Shown here one piece after another: positions 1-6,510 of a stretch of DNA of 11,443 nucleotides. The translations under genes were made by a program, and so were the position numbers. Source of the stretch: Alphaproteobacteria bacterium (lineage in GTDB: Bacteria > Pseudomonadota > Alphaproteobacteria > Rickettsiales > UBA8987); contig DQGZ01000241.1 in the NCBI GenBank assembly GCA_003531345.1, positions 1 to 11,443 of the forward strand, written 5' to 3'. The notes below the pieces were generated by a model. It saw only the letters and a program-made list of their open reading frames with translations, did no database searches and was not told the origin of the DNA. Every line of letters begins with the position of its first letter. Position 1 is the first letter of the stretch.

Positions 1-531
1 CTTGAAGGGTGTATATTACGGGTTTTACTGCAAATTCATCAAAGTAAAAAGGTGGTAGAGGTGGGAACATTGGCTGCTTATTCTACCATATGGATAGCCA
101 GAAGTTTACCCCTGAATGGAGTTGTTTACAGTTTTGAAAAAGATGAGATGGTGGCAAATATTGCACGAGAAAATATTAAAAACAGTGATGTTGCAGATAA
201 GATAAAAATAATAAGCGGTGATGCCCATGCCAACCTTAAAGCCATTGAAAATGAAGGGGCTTTTGACGCCATATTCATTGATGCTGAAAAAACTGGTTAT
301 ATAAAATACTTAGAATGGGCTGATAAAAATATAAGAAAGGGTGGGTTGATAATAGCGGACAACACCTTACAGGCGGGCGATATAACCAAAACAGAATTTG
401 ATGATAAACGTAAGGAAAAGACTATTAATGCTATTAAAAATTTTAATGAGGCAATAGCAAACCCTTTAAAATACAGCAGTGTTATATTGCCTACGCAAGA
501 AGGGCTTACAGTTGCAATCAAACTGTTTTAG
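1..531 (+). CDS. O-methyltransferase, family 3 (SAM-dependent), 5' end missing
   Basis: This is a SAM-dependent O-methyltransferase of the class that includes caffeoyl-CoA and catechol O-methyltransferase-like enzymes; the substrate cannot be told from sequence. The frame is open from the first base, so the GTG at 52 is an internal Val and the true start lies upstream of the window. Of 176 visible residues, VVEVGTLAAYS (18-28) is motif I, close to the family's EIGTxxGYS but with Ala for Gly in the loop. FEKDEM (45-50) follows the ribose-binding acidic strand, GDA (73-75) and FIDAEK (92-97) include the usual metal-binding Asp region, and GGLIIADN (114-121) is the conserved DN strand. The C-terminus (VILPTQEGLTVAIK) is also typical, so the 3' end is intact. 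A 147-base gap separates it from holC; a TATAAT at 575-580 lies there but has no convincing -35. Confidence 0.88.
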   Translation, partial: LEGCILRVLLQIHQSKKVVEVGTLAAYSTIWIARSLPLNGVVYSFEKDEMVANIARENIKNSDVADKIKIISGDAHANLKAIENEGAFDAIFIDAEKTGYIKYLEWADKNIRKGGLIIADNTLQAGDITKTEFDDKRKEKTINAIKNFNEAIANPLKYSSVILPTQEGLTVAIKLF

Positions 532-678
532 GGTTTATTAGTAGAAATTTACTGCTATTATTGCCACTAATTACTATAATATCCCCCGAAATTGAGAGAG
601 TATAACAAAAGTAAAAGACTTAAATAAGCGTAGATATAGTAGACTAAACTGCAAATCTCTAAATAACTAATACAAATT

Positions 679-1137
679 ATGCCATCATTTAATTTTTATC
701 ACCTTACAAAATCTACTTTCGAAGAGGCAGTTCCAAAAATTATGGAAAAAATGCTTGCCTCAAAGCAGGGGAATGCAGTGATGATATTCAACAATGAGCC
801 GATGTTAAAACGCATTGATGAAGTGTTATGGAGTGTTGGCGGCACAAGGTTTATTCCTCATGGAACGGAGAAAGAAAGTTTTAAAGATAAACAGCCAATA
901 TATCTGACGCAAGCGGAAGAAAACCCTAATAAAGCTAAGTTTTTGATACATATTGGTTCGGCTGCGAATGAGAATTTTTACAGTAAATTTGAGAAAAATA
1001 TTCTAATATTTTCAAATAATGATGAAAAAGAGTTAGTAGATGCAAGAAATATCTGGAAAAAACTGAAATCAGACGCTAATTTTGAGTTGAAATATTACAT
1101 GCAGGACGAAAGCGGCAACTGGGCGGAGAAGGGGTAA
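679..1137 (+). CDS. holC: DNA polymerase III chi subunit
   Basis: Chi is the clamp-loader accessory subunit that links the replisome to single-strand DNA-binding protein. At 152 residues the length fits the family. Visible family marks are the N-terminal FNFYHLT strand (4-10), the Leu-Trp pair at 50-51, the FIPHG segment (58-62) and QPIYLT (72-77), which follow the usual LW...FlPHg...QPi order of HolC proteins. The C-terminal half (FLIHIGSA, then a helix with ARNIWKKLK) fits the Rossmann-like chi fold. The ATG is preceded by no clear Shine-Dalgarno, as for several genes here. The next gene, kdsD, starts 70 bases downstream after a heptad-repeat hairpin, so the two may be co-transcribed with the hairpin acting as attenuator or RNA-stability element (inference). 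No holD partner is visible. Confidence 0.85.
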   Translation: MPSFNFYHLTKSTFEEAVPKIMEKMLASKQGNAVMIFNNEPMLKRIDEVLWSVGGTRFIPHGTEKESFKDKQPIYLTQAEENPNKAKFLIHIGSAANENFYSKFEKNILIFSNNDEKELVDARNIWKKLKSDANFELKYYMQDESGNWAEKG

Positions 1138-1138
1138 A

Positions 1139-1201
1139 AAAATAGGAAATAGGAGTTAGGAAATAGGGAGGCTAATTCCTAATTCCTAAACACTAATTCC
1201 T
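1139..1201 (+). repeat. Heptad-repeat hairpin (GAATTAG family) between holC and kdsD
   Basis: The left half reads as 7-base units aaaatag, gaaatag, gagttag, gaaatag (1139-1166). The right half reads as ctaattc, ctaattc, ctaaaca, ctaattc (1172-1199), the complement of GAATTAG-type units. The halves fold into a stem of 1150-1166 against 1172-1188: 17 positions with one A/A mismatch and one G-U pair, closing a 5-base loop GGAGG (1167-1171). There is no T-run after it, so it does not look like a classic intrinsic terminator. Related arrays lie at 5266-5296 and 10784-10811. Confidence 0.75.
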
Positions 1202-1207
1202 GAGTAG

Positions 1208-2155
1208 ATGCTAACAACAGCTAAACAAGTAATTGAACAAGAAATTGAGGGGCTAAAAGCCTTAGAGGATGCGCTTGGGCAGAATTTCATTGATGCGGTA
1301 AATTTAATTGTTGCTTGCAAAGGTAAAATTGTAATTAGCGGAATGGGTAAGTCTGGGCATATTGCGCGGAAAATAGCGGCAACTTTTGCCTCAACCGGTA
1401 CGCCTGCTATTTTTGTTCACCCTGCGGAAGCCAGCCACGGTGATTTGGGTATGATAACTAAAGATGATGCGGTTATTTTACTTTCAAACTCAGGTGAAAC
1501 TGCCGAACTTAAAGATATTATATTTTACTGCAAACGCTTTTCTATTCCTATTATTGGTATTGTTCGTCGCAAAACTTCTACGCTAGTTGAAGCTTCAACC
1601 ATTCCATTTATATTGCCTGATGTTGCGGAGGCTTCAACTGTGGCAGCGCCAACCACTTCAACCACTATGATGCTCGCATTCGGTGATGCTTTGGCAATAA
1701 CAGTTATGAATGAAAAGGGCTTTTCAAAAATAGATTTTGGTACTTTTCACCCTGGCGGTAAACTTGGGTCACAGTTCATTAAGGTTTCCGCAATTATGGC
1801 AAAAGATGAAGCGCTACCAAAAGCCAGCCCAGAAACAAAAATGGGTGATGCACTAGTTATAATGACCAAAAAAGCATTAGGCGGTATAATTGCGGTTAAT
1901 AGCAGTAATAAAGTGCTTGGCATATTTACTGATGGTGATTTGAGAAGGCACATTAATGATAATATTGTAAATAAAACACTTGGTGAGCTTATAAATAAGA
2001 ACCCAAAAACCATATCAGAGAACGCACTTGCAGTTGAGGCTTTAGGTATTATGAATAAACATTCAATAACCAGCCTGATAGTATGTGATGAGAATAAGAG
2101 CCTGAAAGGCTTCATTCACATTCACCAGTTGCTTTCAGCGGGTTTAAGTGCCTAA
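1208..2155 (+). CDS. kdsD: D-arabinose-5-phosphate isomerase (KpsF/GutQ family)
   Basis: It converts ribulose-5-phosphate to arabinose-5-phosphate, the first step toward Kdo of lipid A/LPS, in the cytoplasm. The 315-residue length is typical of an N-terminal SIS domain plus two CBS domains. SIS marks are GMGKSGHIA (45-53), HPAEASHGDLGM (71-82), LSNSGET (92-98), APTTSTT (147-153) and HPGGKLG (181-187), which together carry the sugar-phosphate-binding Ser/Thr and the active-site His and Glu residues of the family. CBS1 covers about 194-250 (with VLGIFTDGDLRRH) and CBS2 about 255-313. The start chosen is the first ATG and matches the family N-terminus; there is no clear Shine-Dalgarno. It leads an LPS cluster with lptC 58 bases downstream. 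Assignment as KdsD rather than a GutQ-type paralogue rests on that context. Confidence 0.93.
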   Translation: MLTTAKQVIEQEIEGLKALEDALGQNFIDAVNLIVACKGKIVISGMGKSGHIARKIAATFASTGTPAIFVHPAEASHGDLGMITKDDAVILLSNSGETAELKDIIFYCKRFSIPIIGIVRRKTSTLVEASTIPFILPDVAEASTVAAPTTSTTMMLAFGDALAITVMNEKGFSKIDFGTFHPGGKLGSQFIKVSAIMAKDEALPKASPETKMGDALVIMTKKALGGIIAVNSSNKVLGIFTDGDLRRHINDNIVNKTLGELINKNPKTISENALAVEALGIMNKHSITSLIVCDENKSLKGFIHIHQLLSAGLSA

Positions 2156-2213
2156 CTGTCACTATCTATAGTTGATTAAGGTGAATATTACACAGTTTGT
2201 TATAAATTAAAAA

Positions 2214-2918
2214 ATGACCAAAAAATTATTCAGAAAAATTAATATTGCTTATGCCTTGTTTCTACGAGGCAGGCTGAATAATCCTTTTTTGGGTGAAGAT
2301 AATATCTCAGGTATATATTTAAAAAAAATAGGTAAATTCAAAAATAATATAATAAAAATAATCGCCCTTGTTGTTTTTGTGGTTATTTTCTGGCCAATAA
2401 TAAGTGGTAACTGGGGCGGTTATAAAATAAATTATAAAAATGAAGCGGAAAAAAACAATGATGGAGCAAACCTTGCCGATGAGATGCCAGTTATGATGAA
2501 CCCAAGATTTTATGGCGAGGATGAAGATAAAAACCCTTATATCATGCGTGCAATAAGTGCGGTTTCTGTGAATGAAGATAAGGTTGTGCTATATAAAATA
2601 GACGGTGAGTTGAAGTTAAAGGATGACACTGTAGTAAGCATAAAATCAATCAATGGAGATTACTATTCAAAAAACAAGGGGTTAAATTTAAGTGAAGGGG
2701 TGGTTATAAGTTCAACTTCAGGCTATACATTGAAAACCAATTCCGCCCATTTTGACATTGAAAAAAATATGGCAACAGGAAGTGAAAAAGTTTCTATTGA
2801 AGGCGTGCTTGGAGATATTTCTGCAAACGGCTTTACCCTTGATGTAAAAAAAGATTTTATTGAGTTTTTTGGTGATGTGGAGCTTAATATTAAAACAAAT
2901 TCTGATAAGGCAAATTAA
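2214..2918 (+). CDS. lptC: LPS export protein LptC
   Basis: LptC is the bitopic inner-membrane subunit that passes LPS from the LptB2FG transporter to LptA. The 234-residue protein has one hydrophobic segment (about 46-64, IIKIIALVVFVVIFW plus flank), preceded by a longer basic cytoplasmic N-terminus of the kind seen in alphaproteobacteria. The periplasmic part opens with NPRFYGEDEDKNPYIMRA (about 96-113), very close to the alphaproteobacterial LptC signature 'NPRFxGxDxxGxPY', followed by the beta-jellyroll repeats (VVLYKIDGELKLKD, LKTNSAHFDIE, VSIEGVLGDISANGFTLD). Its TAA stop is followed after one base by the lptA ATG, so the two genes are probably translationally coupled. The cytoplasmic extension before the membrane segment is longer than in E. 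coli LptC. Confidence 0.87.
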   Translation: MTKKLFRKINIAYALFLRGRLNNPFLGEDNISGIYLKKIGKFKNNIIKIIALVVFVVIFWPIISGNWGGYKINYKNEAEKNNDGANLADEMPVMMNPRFYGEDEDKNPYIMRAISAVSVNEDKVVLYKIDGELKLKDDTVVSIKSINGDYYSKNKGLNLSEGVVISSTSGYTLKTNSAHFDIEKNMATGSEKVSIEGVLGDISANGFTLDVKKDFIEFFGDVELNIKTNSDKAN

Positions 2919-2919
2919 T

Positions 2920-3591
2920 ATGAGATGTTCATTAAGAAAAATTATATCATTAGGGCTGCTTTATATTGCAGCTTTTATGCTTTTTGTGGTTGATAACGCT
3001 ATCGCAGAAGAAAAATTACTAAACTCAGACAGTAAACAGCCAGTAAATATTAAGTCAGATTCTCTGGCGGTGGTGAATAGCCAGAAATATGCGGTTTTCA
3101 ATGGTAATGTGGTCGTGAGGCAAGGGGATATGACCATTGCCTCCGATGAGATGAGGGTTTACTCATACTTTGATGATAAAACCAAAAAGAACACATTTAA
3201 AAGAATTGAATGCTATGGGAATGTGAATTTTACTAGCGCTGTAAAAAAAGCAAGGGCAGATAATGCCATATATTATGTTACTGAGGGCGTAATCGAGCTA
3301 AAAAATAATGTATTCTTGCAGGATGGTGATAACGAAATTCAGGGGCAGAAATTTATTTATGAGGTTAAATCTGGCAAGTCATCTATCAGTAATAATTCTG
3401 GCTCTTCAGGTTTAAGGGCAGAAGATAATATTGCAAAAAAAGTAGATGGTTTGAAAAAAAATCTTGCGCCTGATGCTGCAGGTAATATTGGTAGGGTCAA
3501 GGCAACTCTGGTTCCTGGGCAGGCAATAGAAAAAATTGAAATGCCAAGTCCCCCCCCAGCATTAAAGAAAAAATTTGAAAATAAGGAATAA
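2920..3591 (+). CDS. lptA: LPS periplasmic bridge protein LptA
   Basis: LptA oligomerises into the periplasmic bridge carrying LPS from LptC to LptD. I choose the ATG at 2920, which follows the lptC stop by one base and gives a clean signal peptide: basic MRCSLRKK-like start, hydrophobic core (about 9-24) and AIA cleavage site before Glu30. The upstream in-frame ATG at 2860 would add 20 residues that overlap lptC and spoil the signal peptide. The mature part has the OstA/LptA domain: PVNIKSDSLAVVNSQKYAVF (41-60), GNVVVRQGDMTIASDEM (62-78), a second GNVNF repeat (100-104) and the ELKNNVFLQDGDNEIQGQK block (126-144). The last 70 residues are low-complexity and Lys/Pro-rich, with an eight-C run (3550-3557) encoding Pro-Pro-Pro near the end. 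The protein has 223 residues. lptB does not follow. Confidence 0.87.
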   Translation: MRCSLRKIISLGLLYIAAFMLFVVDNAIAEEKLLNSDSKQPVNIKSDSLAVVNSQKYAVFNGNVVVRQGDMTIASDEMRVYSYFDDKTKKNTFKRIECYGNVNFTSAVKKARADNAIYYVTEGVIELKNNVFLQDGDNEIQGQKFIYEVKSGKSSISNNSGSSGLRAEDNIAKKVDGLKKNLAPDAAGNIGRVKATLVPGQAIEKIEMPSPPPALKKKFENKE

Positions 3592-3608
3592 AACTCTAAC
3601 TTAATTAT

Positions 3609-4082
3609 ATGAATAAAATACACATAACAAAACAAGGCTTTGAGCAGCTTGAGAAGGAGCATAAACAATTAAAAACTGTTGAGCGTCCAAAGGTAATAGA
3701 GGCAATTTCAGAAGCAAGAAGCCATGGTGATCTGAAGGAAAATGCTGAATATCATGCGGCACGTGAAAAGCAGGGTTTTATTGAAGGAAGGATTCAGGAC
3801 CTTGAAAATATCATCTCCCATGCAGAGGTGGTTGATATATCAAAACTTTCTGGCAAAAAAATAATATTTGGCGCAACGGTGGAGCTGGTTGATGAAAATA
3901 CTGATGAGGAGAAGGCCTACCAGATAGTTTCAGAATATGAAGCTGACCTCAATGCTGGGAAAATATCCAACACTTCGCCTATTGCTCGTGCATTAATAGG
4001 TAGGGAGGAGGGCGATAGTATCAAAGTTCAAACCCCTGGGGGCGTTAAGAATTATGAGGTTTTAAAAGTAAAGTTTGGTTAG
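3609..4082 (+). CDS. greA: Transcription elongation factor GreA
   Basis: GreA rescues backtracked RNA polymerase by stimulating transcript cleavage. The 157-residue length is standard. The N-terminal coiled coil (about 8-75) has at its tip the motif SHGDLKENAEYHAAREKQ (38-55), whose acidic residues Asp41 and Glu44 are the pair inserted into the polymerase active site. The C-terminal FKBP-like domain runs from about 85, with IIFGATVELVDE, YQIVSEYEAD and the conserved SPIARALIGREEGDSIKV. The start is the ATG 17 bases after lptA; no Shine-Dalgarno is evident. The close spacing suggests it is transcribed with kdsD-lptC-lptA, in the place where many alphaproteobacteria carry lptB. It converges on the sugar aminotransferase gene, leaving a 56-base gap. 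Confidence 0.95.
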   Translation: MNKIHITKQGFEQLEKEHKQLKTVERPKVIEAISEARSHGDLKENAEYHAAREKQGFIEGRIQDLENIISHAEVVDISKLSGKKIIFGATVELVDENTDEEKAYQIVSEYEADLNAGKISNTSPIARALIGREEGDSIKVQTPGGVKNYEVLKVKFG

Positions 4083-4083
4083 G

Positions 4084-4092
4084 AAAGGAGGT
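4084..4092 (+). other. Orphan Shine-Dalgarno-like AAAGGAGGT after greA
   Basis: AAAGGAGGT begins one base after the greA stop and matches the anti-Shine-Dalgarno complement at eight of nine positions. No known gene follows on this strand. The nearest well-spaced start is TTG at 4100, opening a 47-codon frame (4100-4243) that mostly overlaps the aminotransferase gene antisense. Most real genes in this window have weak or no Shine-Dalgarno, which makes the match stand out. It may be chance or a relic. Confidence 0.35.
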
Positions 4093-4138
4093 ATAGTCTT
4101 TGAAGGCGTCTTTTTATGTAATGGTAATCTCTTTTCAC

Positions 4139-5257
4139 TCATGCTGCTTTCGTGCCTTTATTGCAGAATTGGTTAATATTTTCGGAGATATATTTAATGT
4201 CGCTCTCCGCAAGTGCTGGGTAGCTAGGCAGGTTAAGGCTTGATGCTGCAAGTTTATTTGCTATTTCAAATGCTTTTTCATCCGCTAGGTGTTTATACAT
4301 AGGCATGGTATGTGCGGGGTAAAAGCCAGGTCTTGTTTCAATTGAACATTCAGCCAGAAATTTCCTTAATTCAGCTCTGTTTACCTTATCATCAAGTGTT
4401 ATGGTGCACATCCAGAAGCTGTTTACAACGCCATCATCTTCAAATAATAATTTCAGGTATGACTGGTCAAGATATTTATTATACCATTCTGCTATCTGGC
4501 GCTTTTTCTGTAATATTTCATCAATTTTTTCCATCTGCGCAAAGCCTATTGCCGCCTGAATGTTGGTCATCCTGAAATTATGCCCTACTACGTCATGCCA
4601 ATATTCAATATCACCCTGTAAACCCTGTGATTTTATTTTCCGCATCTTGTTGGACAGGGTTTTATTGAGCGCAGTTACCATGCCCCCTTCACCAGTAGTT
4701 ACGGTTTTATTACCAAAGAAGCTGTAGGTAGCAATATCACCAGCATTTCCAACATGCTTGCCTTTTATTCTGCTGCCCAGTGCCTCAGCGCAATCTTCAA
4801 TTAAATATACGCCATGTTTGTCAGCTATTTTTCTTAATGCCTCAGTATCACAAGGATGCCCGTAAAGATGCACGCATATTATAGCTTTGGTTTTTTTAGT
4901 TATTTTTTTCTCAACATCTTCTGGGTCAGCCTGTAGGTTGTTTTTCAGACTATCAACAAACACAGGCGTGGCACCCACATAATTTATACAATTAACCGAT
5001 GCAATATAAGTAAATGTAGGAACTATCACCTCATCACCAGCCTTTATGTCCAGCCCGAGCATTGCAAGGTATAAAGCCAATGTTCCATTACAAACACTTA
5101 TAGAGTGCGGGTTACCTGTATATTCTGAAAATCTATTTTCGAACAGGTCAACAAACTTCCCCTTGGAAGAGATCCAAGTGCTGTCAAGGCACTCATTAAC
5201 ATATTTTTTTTCATTACCTACCAAAAGAGGTATATATACTGGATATTTAAAGCTCAT
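4139..5257 (-). CDS. DegT/DnrJ/EryC1 sugar aminotransferase, GDP-perosamine synthase-like
   Basis: This is a PLP-dependent aminotransferase acting on a nucleotide 4-keto-sugar; the closest pattern I recognise is GDP-4-keto-6-deoxymannose 4-aminotransferase (perosamine synthase), used for O-antigen or other surface glycans. The 372-residue length is usual. Marks in order: GNEKKYVNECLDSTWISSKG (14-33), NGTLALYLA (57-65), GDEVIVPTFTYIASVN (74-89), VHLYGHPCD (129-137), the cofactor-stacking IEDCAEALGS (153-162) and SFFGNKTVTTGEGGM (179-193) with the Schiff-base lysine at K184. The C-terminal ETRPGFYPAHTMP is also typical. Its start codon is preceded by AGGAG lying inside a heptad repeat, 12 bases upstream. 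It lies 44 bases downstream of dapB and may be co-transcribed with it. No other sugar-nucleotide gene is nearby, so the exact substrate is uncertain. Confidence 0.85.
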   Translation of the reverse strand: MSFKYPVYIPLLVGNEKKYVNECLDSTWISSKGKFVDLFENRFSEYTGNPHSISVCNGTLALYLAMLGLDIKAGDEVIVPTFTYIASVNCINYVGATPVFVDSLKNNLQADPEDVEKKITKKTKAIICVHLYGHPCDTEALRKIADKHGVYLIEDCAEALGSRIKGKHVGNAGDIATYSFFGNKTVTTGEGGMVTALNKTLSNKMRKIKSQGLQGDIEYWHDVVGHNFRMTNIQAAIGFAQMEKIDEILQKKRQIAEWYNKYLDQSYLKLLFEDDGVVNSFWMCTITLDDKVNRAELRKFLAECSIETRPGFYPAHTMPMYKHLADEKAFEIANKLAASSLNLPSYPALAESDIKYISENINQFCNKGTKAA

Positions 5258-5265
5258 AATATTAT

Positions 5266-5296
5266 CTAACTCCTGATTCCTAACTTCTAATTCCTA
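5266..5296 (-). repeat. Heptad-repeat array (GAATTAG family) in the dapB-aminotransferase gap
   Basis: Read on the minus strand the 44-base gap contains four 7-base units: gaattag, aagttag, gaatcag, gagttag. This is one arm only, with no facing complement, unlike the copy at 1139-1201. The last unit, with the preceding A and G, forms AGGAG (plus-strand 5270-5274), 12 bases before the aminotransferase ATG, so the repeat seems to provide that gene's ribosome binding site. That role is inference from spacing. Confidence 0.7.
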
Positions 5297-5301
5297 TCTA
5301 G

Positions 5302-6108
5302 CTAAAAGCCCAGAACATTCTGCATGCTATAAAAACCATTTTGTTGTTTTGCAGCCCAGATAGCACATTTTAGCGCCCCATTGGTAAAGAGGCGGCGGTC
5401 AGACGCCTTGTGGGTTAGCTCCAGCCTTTCACCCGCTGCGGCAAAAATTACGGTGTGGTCGCCAATTACGTCACCCCCACGCAGTGTTGCAAAACCTATT
5501 TCACCTTTTTTGCGTGCGCCTATGTTGCCATTACGCTCCTTACACCATACGTCATCTAAATTCACGTTCCTACCAGCTGCTGCTGCTTTGCCTAAGCCAA
5601 GTGCAGTACCTGAAGGGCTGTCGACCTTTTTATTATGGTGCATTTCAACTATTTCGATATCGTAATTTTCATCAAGGCTTGCTGCTACTTTTTTCACCAG
5701 TGAGAAAAGTAGGTTGACCCCCAAGCTCATATTAGGCGCATAAACAATACGGCAGTTTTTTGCATATTGATTTAACTTTTCCTCTTCTTCTTTCGTAAGC
5801 CCCGTTGTTCCTATTATGTGCACTTTCCCAGTTTTTGCTACTTTCTCAGCTAGGGTTAGGGTGGAGGCGGGGGTAGAAAAATCAATTACCGCATCACTGT
5901 CTGCAATGAATTGTTCAATGTTTTCTGTTATATATATGTTGCTGGCTTTGCCAGTTGCTATAAGCCCAGCGTCAAGTCCATTGAATTCACTTCCTCTGCG
6001 CTCCAGTGCTGCGCTAAGTTTTACATTAGGGTTCTCCAGCACTTCGGCTATGTTCATTTTGCCCATTCTTCCTGCTGCGCCTACTATCCCTATTCTAAGT
6101 TGTGTCAT
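5302..6108 (-). CDS. dapB: 4-hydroxy-tetrahydrodipicolinate reductase
   Basis: DapB is the NAD(P)H-dependent cytoplasmic enzyme that reduces the dihydrodipicolinate precursor on the route to diaminopimelate (peptidoglycan) and lysine. The 268-residue length is standard. The N-terminal Rossmann fold opens with IGIVGAAGRMGKM (6-18). AVIDFSTP (73-80) and GTTGL (100-104) line the cofactor site, and APNMSLGVNLL (124-134) precedes the tetramerisation domain. The signature EMHHNKKVDSPSGTA (155-169) contains the catalytic His157 and Lys161, and GFATLRGGDVIGDHTV (205-220) is the second conserved block. The ATG at 6108 gives the family N-terminus; no Shine-Dalgarno is seen in front of it. A possible promoter lies at 6133-6161. 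The aminotransferase gene follows on the same strand after a heptad repeat. Confidence 0.95.
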   Translation of the reverse strand: MTQLRIGIVGAAGRMGKMNIAEVLENPNVKLSAALERRGSEFNGLDAGLIATGKASNIYITENIEQFIADSDAVIDFSTPASTLTLAEKVAKTGKVHIIGTTGLTKEEEEKLNQYAKNCRIVYAPNMSLGVNLLFSLVKKVAASLDENYDIEIVEMHHNKKVDSPSGTALGLGKAAAAGRNVNLDDVWCKERNGNIGARKKGEIGFATLRGGDVIGDHTVIFAAAGERLELTHKASDRRLFTNGALKCAIWAAKQQNGFYSMQNVLGF

Positions 6109-6132
6109 AAATGTGAGGTTATATTGAGAAAA

Positions 6133-6161
6133 TTAATAAACATAAAAGCTTTTTAATACAA
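6133..6161 (-). promoter_or_regulatory. Possible dapB promoter
   Basis: On the minus strand TTGTAT (plus 6156-6161) is followed after exactly 17 bases by TATTAA (plus 6133-6138), about 25 bases before the dapB ATG. Four of six bases match each sigma70 consensus hexamer. In such AT-rich DNA this level of match arises easily by chance. Confidence 0.3.
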
Positions 6162-6224
6162 ATAAATTGTGTCTGCTTTTTTTAAAGGCTAATGCGCCCG
6201 CACAATAAAACGAATTTACACTAT

Positions 6225-6347
6225 ATGAAAATAAATATAATTTTATTCTCTGCATTGGCATTATCAATTTTTGCTGCACATGTTTATGATAACAAAACCA
6301 TTCAGGCAAAAACAAAATATAATACTTTGATTTTCCCTAAAGTGTAA
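6225..6347 (+). CDS. Possible 40-residue membrane or secreted peptide
   Basis: I do not recognise this. The frame runs ATG to TAA with 40 codons. It has a short basic start (MKINI), a hydrophobic stretch of about 17 residues (ILFSALALSIFAAHV) and a polar, Lys-rich tail ending in IFPKV, so it resembles a signal peptide or single membrane anchor. No Shine-Dalgarno and no good promoter are visible before it, though several real genes in this window also lack one. It is the only plausible coding frame in the gap between dapB and rpoH. A chance ORF is about as likely. Confidence 0.3.
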   Translation: MKINIILFSALALSIFAAHVYDNKTIQAKTKYNTLIFPKV

Positions 6348-6452
6348 CATACTGATTTTATTGCGGATATTTAGTAAGTAAAGTTCACTTTTTTTATATC
6401 GTTCATTGATATTATTTATCATCAAGATTACAAAAATTTAATACTCCACACC

Positions 6453-6481
6453 TTGACCACTAGGGCTTTATGCACTATTAT
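6453..6481 (+). promoter_or_regulatory. rpoH promoter, sigma70-type
   Basis: TTGACC (6453-6458) and TATTAT (6476-6481) are separated by the ideal 17 bases, matching the -35 consensus at five of six positions and the -10 at five of six. The predicted transcript start is near 6488, giving a leader of about 23 bases that carries GGAGG (6500-6504) six bases before the ATG. The leader looks too short for an RNA thermometer like that of E. coli rpoH. CTTGACC with a C before TATTAT could also be read loosely as a heat-shock promoter, so autoregulation is possible but unproven. Confidence 0.6.
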
Positions 6482-6510
6482 ATCAGCCGTAAAGAATCTG
6501 GAGGTTTTTT

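Larger units (their letters stand above)
6109..6510. other. 402-base gap between divergent dapB and rpoH
   Basis: This very AT-rich stretch holds a possible dapB promoter, a possible 40-codon ORF and the rpoH promoter. Between 6348 and 6452 I see only a short imperfect dyad, TGATA-TTATT-TATCA (around 6407-6421), which could be an operator but has no other support. No tRNA or other structured RNA is recognisable. A minus-strand frame at 6133-6315 looks like noise. Confidence 0.5.

Noticed and set aside
52..54. GTG as start of the first gene
   Set aside because: The frame is open to the window edge and the upstream codons (LRVLLQIHQSKK) match the O-methyltransferase family just before motif I.
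1139..1201. Intrinsic terminator for holC
   Set aside because: Good stem but no T-run after it; the repeat family explains the symmetry better.
1747..2115. 122-codon minus-strand frame within kdsD
   Set aside because: Antisense shadow of the conserved CBS-domain region.
2860..2862. Upstream ATG as lptA start
   Set aside because: It overlaps lptC by about 60 bases and hides the signal peptide; the ATG at 2920 fits better.
6133..6315. 60-codon minus-strand frame upstream of dapB
   Set aside because: No recognisable protein features and no ribosome binding site; it lies across promoter-like DNA.
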